A DNA stretch of 21,906 nt from CAYQEC01 sp964416425 (GTDB taxonomy: Bacteria > Actinomycetota > Acidimicrobiia > Spongiisociales > UBA5794), in the NCBI GenBank assembly GCA_964416425.1, contig CAYQEC010000036.1:1-21906 (forward strand), in the 5' to 3' direction. The notes under the pieces were generated by a model, which saw nothing but the letters and a program-made list of their open reading frames with translations, was not told where the DNA came from and made no database searches. Below, piece by piece: positions 13,716-19,097 of this stretch. The position numbers and the translations under genes were made by a program. Each line of letters starts with the position of its first letter. The first letter of the stretch is position 1.

Positions 13716-14146
13716 TGGAGCTCCCGCCGTACGTGTACGGGACGACCCGACTCGGCCACGACGACACACCGCGTGCCGACCGGGTGGCGATGGCGCGCAC
13801 CGCCATGGAGGCGGTGTCGTGGTTCCACACCAGCCGCCAGTACGACGACGCCCTCGAGGTGCTGCGCGACGCCTTCGACCAGGACCGCACCAAGGTGGCG
13901 CCGATCTTCGAGCGCTCCGGGGTGGAGAGCTGGACCGGATTCTGCGGCCGCTTCGCCCACAGCTTCCCGCTGGTCGAAGCCACGGTCGGTTCCACCAGCC
14001 GCCCCGAGAACCTGCGGCAGCTCGTCGACGCCGCCACCGGTGAAATCACGCCCCTCCCGGCCGACGTCGTCGCCGAGATCGCGGCGCTGCAGCGGCGCTG
14101 GTCGGACGACGTCGACGTCCACGCCGAGCCCTGGACGATGTTGCGG
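13715..14146 (+). pseudogene. Aldo/keto reductase remnant with internal deletion
   Basis: The reading frame starts at ATG 13715 behind GGAGGG. The first 60 or so residues (YVYGTTRLGHDDTPR..., WFHTSRQYDDALEVLRDAFDQDRTK) match the N-terminus of an aldo/keto-reductase-like family, and the rest (VAPIFERSGVESW..., SFPLVEATVGSTSRPENL, PLPADVVAEIAALQRRWSDD, HAEPWTM) matches its C-terminus. The middle of the barrel, roughly two hundred residues, is absent: the frame joins one part to the other near DRTK/VAPIF. No stop follows the normal end; the frame runs on into the antisense of the CFA synthase 3' end (that gene's stop is at 14147). Without the barrel core it cannot be an active reductase. The family assignment rests on remembered sequence patterns. 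Confidence 0.7.
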
Positions 14147-15400
14147 CTACCCGTCGTCGGCGGCGAGCAGGTGGTGCCGGCCGTAACGCCACGGCCGGCC
14201 CGGTTTCGACAGCAGCGCCTGGTACACCGAGATGCCGCCCCGCTCGAAGGCGACCGCCGACCCGCCCATGTAGACCCTCCAGATCCGGTACACCTTCTCG
14301 TTGGCGGCCGCCACCGCCGCCTCCCGGTTCGCTTCGAGGTTGGCGACCCAGTGGCGCAAGGTGCGGGCGTAGCTGAGGCGGAGGCTCTCGAGATCGCGAA
14401 CCTCGAATCCGGCCCGCTCCGCCGACTCGATGACTCGCTCCACCGGGATCAGCTCCCCGTCGGGAAACACGTAGGTGCTGACGAAGGTAGGTTTGTGCCC
14501 CCACCGCCGGGTGCGATCCCGGCTGGTGATGCCGTGGTTGAGGAGCTGGCCGTCGGGCCCCAGCAGCCCGTGGAGGTGGCGGAAATAGTGCTTGAGCTGC
14601 CGCTCGCCGACGTGCTCGACCATGCCGATCGAGGCGATGGCGTCGTACTTACCCTCGATCTTCCGGTAGTCGGCCCGCAGGATCACCACCCGGTTGGAGA
14701 GGCCGGCTTCCTCGACCCGCTCCCGGGCGAGCTCGGCCTGCTCGGCGCTGAGGGTGATCCCGACGGCTTCGACCCCGTACTCGGCGGCGGCGTGCAGCAC
14801 GAGGGCTCCCCAGCCGCAGCCGACGTCGAGCAGCCGCATTCCCGGCTGCAGGTCGAGCTTGCGGCACACCACGTCGAGCTTGCGACGCTGCGCCTGGTGC
14901 AGCGGCTCGTCGGGGTCGAGGAAGTAGGCGCAGGAGTAGACGAGGTCGGGGTCGAGGAACTGGCGGAAGAAGTCGTTGCCGGTGTCGTAATGGTGGGTGA
15001 CGGCGCGCCGGTCGCGGCGCTGGCCGTGAAGGCGGCCCCGAATCACCGGCCGTTCCTCGGCGCGCGGTTCCGGCTCCGGCAGCCGGCGAAGGTTGCGGAG
15101 GAGCCGCACCGCCATGAGGCGGCGGCGGGACAACGATTCGAGACGGGCGGCGAACTCGAGGCCGGCAAAGATGTCGCCTTCGAGGTCGACGTCGTCGTTG
15201 ATGTAGGCCTCGCCGGCGGTGAGGTCGGTGGGTGGGAGCAGCAGCGACCGCAGGGCCCCGGGGTGGCGGAGGACAATCGTGGCCGAGGCGTCGGCGGGTC
15301 CCCAGGTGGTCCCGTCCCAGGCCCGCATCGCCGGCGCCGGCGGACCGGCGAACCTCACCAGCGTCGAGTAGATGTCGTGTGAAAGCTCGAGGGGATCCAC
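14147..15400 (-). CDS. cfa: Cyclopropane-fatty-acyl-phospholipid synthase-like methyltransferase
   Basis: Transfers a methylene from S-adenosylmethionine to unsaturated acyl chains of membrane phospholipids; a soluble, membrane-associated enzyme. 417 aa from GTG 15400, which has AGGAAGGGG upstream; a longer start at 15508 would cover the intergenic promoter region with an unconserved arginine-rich stretch. The N-terminal lipid-binding part contains GEAYINDDVDLEGDIF (about 72-87). The catalytic part has HHYDTGNDFFRQFLDPDLVYSCAYF, the SAM motif LLDVGCGWGALVLHAA, and SIGMVEHVG with the expected Glu and His, then HGITSRD and the C-terminal WRVYMGGSAVAFERG. Divergent from the first GH5 gene. Convergent with the broken reductase, whose frame enters this gene's 3' end. 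Confidence 0.93.
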   Translation of the reverse strand: MDPLELSHDIYSTLVRFAGPPAPAMRAWDGTTWGPADASATIVLRHPGALRSLLLPPTDLTAGEAYINDDVDLEGDIFAGLEFAARLESLSRRRLMAVRLLRNLRRLPEPEPRAEERPVIRGRLHGQRRDRRAVTHHYDTGNDFFRQFLDPDLVYSCAYFLDPDEPLHQAQRRKLDVVCRKLDLQPGMRLLDVGCGWGALVLHAAAEYGVEAVGITLSAEQAELARERVEEAGLSNRVVILRADYRKIEGKYDAIASIGMVEHVGERQLKHYFRHLHGLLGPDGQLLNHGITSRDRTRRWGHKPTFVSTYVFPDGELIPVERVIESAERAGFEVRDLESLRLSYARTLRHWVANLEANREAAVAAANEKVYRIWRVYMGGSAVAFERGGISVYQALLSKPGRPWRYGRHHLLAADDG

Positions 15401-15483
15401 GGGCCCGCCCCTTCCTCTTGGTGGTGCGTTCCTTCGATTCTCGCGGCTTCGCGGTCGCAAGGAAGGGTGAATCGCAGACCTGC

Positions 15484-15507
15484 TGCCCGATTGAGGGCGA
15501 TCGGGCA
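15484..15507. promoter_or_regulatory. Palindrome in the cfa / GH5 intergenic region
   Basis: TGCCCGAT (15484-15491) and ATCGGGCA (15500-15507) are perfect 8-bp inverted copies 8 nt apart. They overlap the possible -35 (TTGAGG, 15491-15496) of the GH5 gene, a position suited to a repressor site. The regulator is unknown. Confidence 0.45.
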
Positions 15508-15521
15508 TGCCTTCCTAGATT
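15491..15521 (+). promoter_or_regulatory. Possible promoter of the first GH5 gene
   Basis: TTGAGG (15491-15496), 19-nt spacer, TAGATT (15516-15521; TANNNT type). It lies 54 nt before the ATG at 15576, which has GAGGGAG at 15563-15569. The -35 falls within the palindrome at 15484-15507. Confidence 0.4.
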
Positions 15522-15575
15522 GGGAGGAGGGGACAAGCGGTCCCGGACGGCCACCGGCCTCCGAGGGAGACGACC

Positions 15576-16937
15576 ATGAGCAAGAGGGCACTCGCCGTCG
15601 TTGCCGGGCTCGCCGCCGTCGTCCTGGCGGTTGTGGCGATCCTCTTGCTACGGGACACCGGCTCGAGCGACACGGTGCTCGGCTCCACCACCACGTCCCC
15701 CGCCACCACCTCCTCGACGGCGACGACCTCCACCACGAGCACCCCGGTTACACCTCCCCCACCCGGTTTCGTCGGCGTCGACGGGACCCGGTTCGTGCTC
15801 GACGGGGCGACCTACCGCTTCGTCGGAGCGAACCTCTGGCAGGGCATGAACCTCGGCATCGAAGGCGACGACGGCGACCGGGCGCGGCTCGACGTGGAGT
15901 TGGACCGCCTGCAGGATCTCGGGGTAACGAACCTGCGGGTGATGGCCTCATCCGAAGGTCCCGACACCGAGCCCTTCCGCATGGTCCCGGCGTTGCTGGT
16001 GGCGCCCGGCGAGTACAACGAGGCGGTCTTCGACGGCCTCGACTACCTGCTGGCGGAGCTGGCCGAGCGGGACATGCGGGCGGTGATGGTGCTCGGCAAC
16101 TTCTGGTACTGGTCGGGCGGCATGGCCCAGTACGTGTCGTGGAACGACGGCAGCGAGATCCCCTACCCGGGCGACTGGAGCCGGTTCGTCACCTACTCGG
16201 CCGGGTTCTACACCTGCACCGACTGCCAGAGCTGGTACCGGGATCACATCACCGCCGTGGTCGAGCGCGTCAACTCCTACACCGGCCTCGCCTACCGGGA
16301 CGACCCGACGGTTTTCTCCTGGGAGCTGGCCAACGAGCCGCAGCACTACCCGAGTGCCTGGATCGACGACACCGCCACCTTCATCAAATCGCTCGACCCG
16401 AACCACCTCGTCACCGTCGGCACCGAGGGCTCGGCGCCGGGGGCGATGCAGGCCTTCGTAGAGACCCACGACGGGCGGGACGTGGACTACGCCACCATCC
16501 ACATCTGGCCGCAGAACTGGGGTTGGTACAGCCCAGCCCGGCCCGAGGACTACGAGAAGGCGGAGTCGAAGGCCCTCAACTACTTCGACTGGCACGTCGC
16601 CGCAGCCGAAGAGCTGGGGATCCCGCTCGTGCTGGAGGAGTTCGGCCTGGCCCGCGACGACGAGCCCCCGGGCGACATCTACGACCCGGCCTCCCCCACC
16701 ACCTACCGGGACCGCTTCTACCGGGCGATGTACGAGGCGGTGTACGCCTCGGCGTCTTCGGGCGGGCCGGTCGCCGGCGACAACTTCTGGGCATGGGGCG
16801 GCGAGGCGCGCCCTCCCAGCGCCTGGACCGGCGACCCGCCGCACGAGACGCCCGGCTGGTACTCGGTGTACGACACCGACGAGTCGACGCTGACGATCAT
16901 CGCCGCCCACGCCGCCGAGATGGCCGCGCCGGAGTGA
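15576..16937 (+). CDS. Secreted/anchored GH5 glycoside hydrolase, beta-mannanase-like
   Basis: A 453-aa extracellular retaining glycosidase. Residues 1-27 hold a signal/anchor (LAVVAGLAAVVLAVVAILLL), followed by a Thr/Ser/Pro linker (about 38-63) and a GH5 TIM barrel (about 64-453). Catalytic residues can be placed: acid/base Glu254 in WELANEP and nucleophile Glu355 in LVLEEFG. His309 and Trp311 in HIWPQNWGW and Trp405 in GDNFWAWGGEARP line the cleft in related enzymes. The HIWPxNWGW pattern and the GDNFWAWGGEARP end resemble endo-beta-1,4-mannanases (GH5_7 type). A cellulase-like specificity is the alternative. The start is supported by GAGGGAG 6 nt upstream. Its paralogue lies 0.9 kb downstream. 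Likely produces manno-oligosaccharides for uptake. Confidence 0.92.
   Translation: MSKRALAVVAGLAAVVLAVVAILLLRDTGSSDTVLGSTTTSPATTSSTATTSTTSTPVTPPPPGFVGVDGTRFVLDGATYRFVGANLWQGMNLGIEGDDGDRARLDVELDRLQDLGVTNLRVMASSEGPDTEPFRMVPALLVAPGEYNEAVFDGLDYLLAELAERDMRAVMVLGNFWYWSGGMAQYVSWNDGSEIPYPGDWSRFVTYSAGFYTCTDCQSWYRDHITAVVERVNSYTGLAYRDDPTVFSWELANEPQHYPSAWIDDTATFIKSLDPNHLVTVGTEGSAPGAMQAFVETHDGRDVDYATIHIWPQNWGWYSPARPEDYEKAESKALNYFDWHVAAAEELGIPLVLEEFGLARDDEPPGDIYDPASPTTYRDRFYRAMYEAVYASASSGGPVAGDNFWAWGGEARPPSAWTGDPPHETPGWYSVYDTDESTLTIIAAHAAEMAAPE
16485..16527 (+). repeat. 43-bp block identical in both GH5 genes (copy 1)
   Basis: This block, coding for the DYATIHIWPQNWGW segment, is identical base for base to 18632-18674. 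Elsewhere the genes differ at many third positions, so this reflects duplication, perhaps with local gene conversion. Confidence 0.9.
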
Positions 16938-16957
16938 GGGGCGGCCGCCTCCCCTCA
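16935..16957. terminator. Convergent terminator-like hairpin with both stop codons in the stem
   Basis: TGAGGGG (16935-16941) and CCCCTCA (16951-16957) are perfect complements. The left arm begins with the TGA of the GH5 gene and the right arm ends with the TGA (minus strand) of the unrecognised gene. It has the same design as 5039-5065. No T-tract. Confidence 0.5.
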
Positions 16958-17760
16958 GGCGGGCGGCTGGCGCAGGTCGGCGTCGACGACGATCCCGGCC
17001 GAGTACTCGGGGTCGACTGTGATCGTGAACGGCGGCTCCGGCAGGAGGCTGCGGGACACGGCGACCAGATAAGTCCTCGGGAAGCCAAATGCAACACAAT
17101 TGGCCGGAGGATCAGTCCCGATCGCACGGCGGAACGGCGGTCCACCTCCGACCGGATAGAGCATCTGCCCGTCGACCACGACATCGTCGAGCCGCACGTT
17201 CGTGCACGCCTCTGGACCAAAGGGAATGCTGACCTCGAACGTCACCACGATCTCGGAGGAGAAGTCGACCACCGGAGCTGGGTCGTTCACCCCCATCTCC
17301 TTCCACAATCGGGAGAACTCCGCCGGCGATGCGGCAACCCGAGGCTCCCGGCCGACCGAAACCCGGTCGTACGCTCCCAAGTAGCGCCAGCCGTCCCCAC
17401 CGCTTGGCTGCGGCCCGGGCATGACGTACTCGTCGGGCTCGTAGCCGTCCACACACACCGGGTAGTCCACGGCGGCCGCGACCAGCTCGACGACCCGTTC
17501 CGGTGTGAGAGCTCCGACCCATACGCCGAAGAACCCCGAGAGCTCGTGGACCCCATGCGGTTCCATGCGGCGGGGAGAAGGGGCCTGATCTCGATAGAGA
17601 GGTTGTCGAGCTGGCTCTCCGCGTACGGCAACTCGATGGCGACGATGCCCTCGCCCGTAAACTCCTCGTCGAGCTGAGCCTGCCGCTCCTCGACGTCGGT
17701 ACCGACGAATCCGACGTTGATCGCCCTCGTTCTTGTCCCTTTCCAGACGGTGACCGGCAT
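16955..17760 (-). CDS. Unrecognised protein between the GH5 paralogues, frameshifted
   Basis: I do not recognise a family. Translation from ATG 17760 gives MPVTVWKGTRTRAINVGF..., and this frame stays sensible to PAAWNRMG. There a run of four C on the plus strand (17551-17554) seems one base short: adding one joins it to VHELSGFFGVWVGALTPERV and a frame that continues to the stop at 16955-16957. The corrected protein is about 268 aa, with no clear signal peptide or membrane segment. The central part has a YEPDEYVMPG segment and a WRYLGAYDRVSV strand-like stretch. The C-terminal part is rich in beta-type sequence (EIVVTFEVSIPFGPEACTNV, TYLVAVSRSLLPEPPFTITV). It is convergent with GH5 copy 1 and divergent from copy 2 (91 nt apart), which suggests it moved with the duplicated pair. 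A shorter product from ATG 17566 would need no correction. Confidence 0.6.
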
Positions 17761-17851
17761 CTCCGTTGCATCTCCTCACTCAAGATTCAGTGCGGTTTCG
17801 GCCGATTCCCTAGCCAGCGGACCGACAACCACGAACCGGGGGCCGATCGAG

Positions 17852-19084
17852 ATGACGACCGACCACGAGCACACCACCACCACCGGCTGCGGGCGTGATG
17901 GCACGCTCGGCGACTTCGTCCGGGTCGACGGGATGCGGTTCCTCGTCGGCGGCCGAACCCATCGGTTCGTCGGCATCAACTTCTGGCAGGGCATGAACCT
18001 CGGTGTCGACGGCCCGGGCGGCGACCGGGGACGGCTCCATCGGGAGCTGGATCGGCTACAGCGGCTCGGGGTGACGAACCTGCGGGTGACCGCCGCCGCC
18101 GAAGGCCCCGACACCGAGCCGCTCCGCATGAAGCCGGCGCTGATGACGGCGCCCGGCGAGTACAACGAGACGGTCTTCGACGGTCTCGACTACCTGCTCG
18201 ACCAGCTCGGCCGGCGCGGGATGCGGGCGGTCGTCATGCTGGGCAACTTCTGGCACTGGTCGGGCGGCTTCGCCCAGTACGTCTCGTGGCTCGACGGCAG
18301 CGAGATCCCCTACCCCGGTGATTGGGACGAGTTCCAGGAGTACGCGGCCCGGTTCTACCAGCTCGAGCAGTGTCAGGCCTGGTACCGGGACCATATCGCC
18401 ACGGTGATCGGGCGAGACAACCGCTACAGCGGCCGGGCCTACCGGGACGACCCGACCGTCTTCGCCTGGGAGCTGGCCAACGAGCCGCGCCATTTCCCCC
18501 CGAGCTGGATCGACGACACCGCGGCGTTCATCAAGTCGCTCGACGCCAACCATCTCGTCACGACCGGGGTCGAGGGTTACGCCCCGAATTCGGGGGTGAG
18601 CTTCGTCGAGGCTCACGACGGGCCGGACATCGACTACGCCACCATCCACATCTGGCCGCAGAACTGGGGTTGGTTCTGCCCGTGGCAGGCCGCCGGATAC
18701 GAGAAGGCGAAGGCCACCGCCCTCGACTACTTCGATCGCCACGCCGCACTGACGGCCGAGCTGGACATGCCGCTGGTGCTCGAGGCATTCGGGCTCGCCC
18801 GGGACGCGGCGCCCTACGGCGACGTCCACGATCCGAGGTCGCCGGTCTCCCGCCGCAACCTGTTCTTCAAGGGGATGTACGACGCGGTGTACAAGTCGGC
18901 GGTGTCGGGCGGCCCGCTGGCCGGCGACAACCTGTGGGCGTGGGGCGGCGAAGCCCGGCCCGGCCACGGCTGGACCGGTGATCCGCCGGACGAGCCTCCC
19001 GGCTGGTACTCGGTGTACGACACCGACACCTCCACCGTCGAGGTGCTCGCCATCCACGCCGAGGAGATGGCGGCGCTCGACTGA
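17852..19084 (+). CDS. GH5 paralogue lacking the catalytic nucleophile and signal peptide
   Basis: A 410-aa close paralogue of the GH5 protein at 15576, similar along the whole barrel with hardly any gaps. The acid/base Glu is kept (NEP, Glu211), as are HIWPQNWGW and GDNLWAWGGEARP. In the nucleophile motif, LVLEEFG of copy 1 is LVLEAFG here: codon GCA at 18785-18787, giving Ala312, two base changes away from GAG. GH5 enzymes need this Glu, so ordinary hydrolysis should be lost. From ATG 17852 the N-terminus is short and polar (MTTDHEHTTTTG...), with no signal/anchor or long linker. An in-frame TTG at 17717 would add a hydrophobic stretch, but that lies antisense within the neighbouring gene. 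The frame is otherwise intact with normal codon use, so a maintained pseudoenzyme (glycan binding or sensing) or a recently dead duplicate are both possible. Confidence 0.88.
   Translation: MTTDHEHTTTTGCGRDGTLGDFVRVDGMRFLVGGRTHRFVGINFWQGMNLGVDGPGGDRGRLHRELDRLQRLGVTNLRVTAAAEGPDTEPLRMKPALMTAPGEYNETVFDGLDYLLDQLGRRGMRAVVMLGNFWHWSGGFAQYVSWLDGSEIPYPGDWDEFQEYAARFYQLEQCQAWYRDHIATVIGRDNRYSGRAYRDDPTVFAWELANEPRHFPPSWIDDTAAFIKSLDANHLVTTGVEGYAPNSGVSFVEAHDGPDIDYATIHIWPQNWGWFCPWQAAGYEKAKATALDYFDRHAALTAELDMPLVLEAFGLARDAAPYGDVHDPRSPVSRRNLFFKGMYDAVYKSAVSGGPLAGDNLWAWGGEARPGHGWTGDPPDEPPGWYSVYDTDTSTVEVLAIHAEEMAALD
18632..18674 (+). repeat. 43-bp block identical in both GH5 genes (copy 2)
   Basis: Identical to 16485-16527; see the entry for copy 1. 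It is the longest exact match I found between the two genes by eye. Confidence 0.9.
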
Positions 19085-19097
19085 GGGTGGGGTCGCC

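Noticed and set aside
14147..15382. Plus-strand continuation of the reductase frame through the cfa gene
   Set aside because: After HAEPWTM the translation is the antisense of a well-supported CFA synthase and has no reductase character.
15401..15508. Longer N-terminus for the CFA synthase (start at 15508)
   Set aside because: The extra residues are basic and unconserved in look, cover the palindrome and promoter region of the divergent GH5 gene, and GTG 15400 has a ribosome site.
17717..17851. TTG start giving GH5 copy 2 a hydrophobic, signal-like N-terminus
   Set aside because: The first part is antisense to the N-terminus of the neighbouring gene (start 17760), there is no ribosome site, and the hydrophobic stretch could easily be fortuitous. 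It is kept as a stated alternative only.
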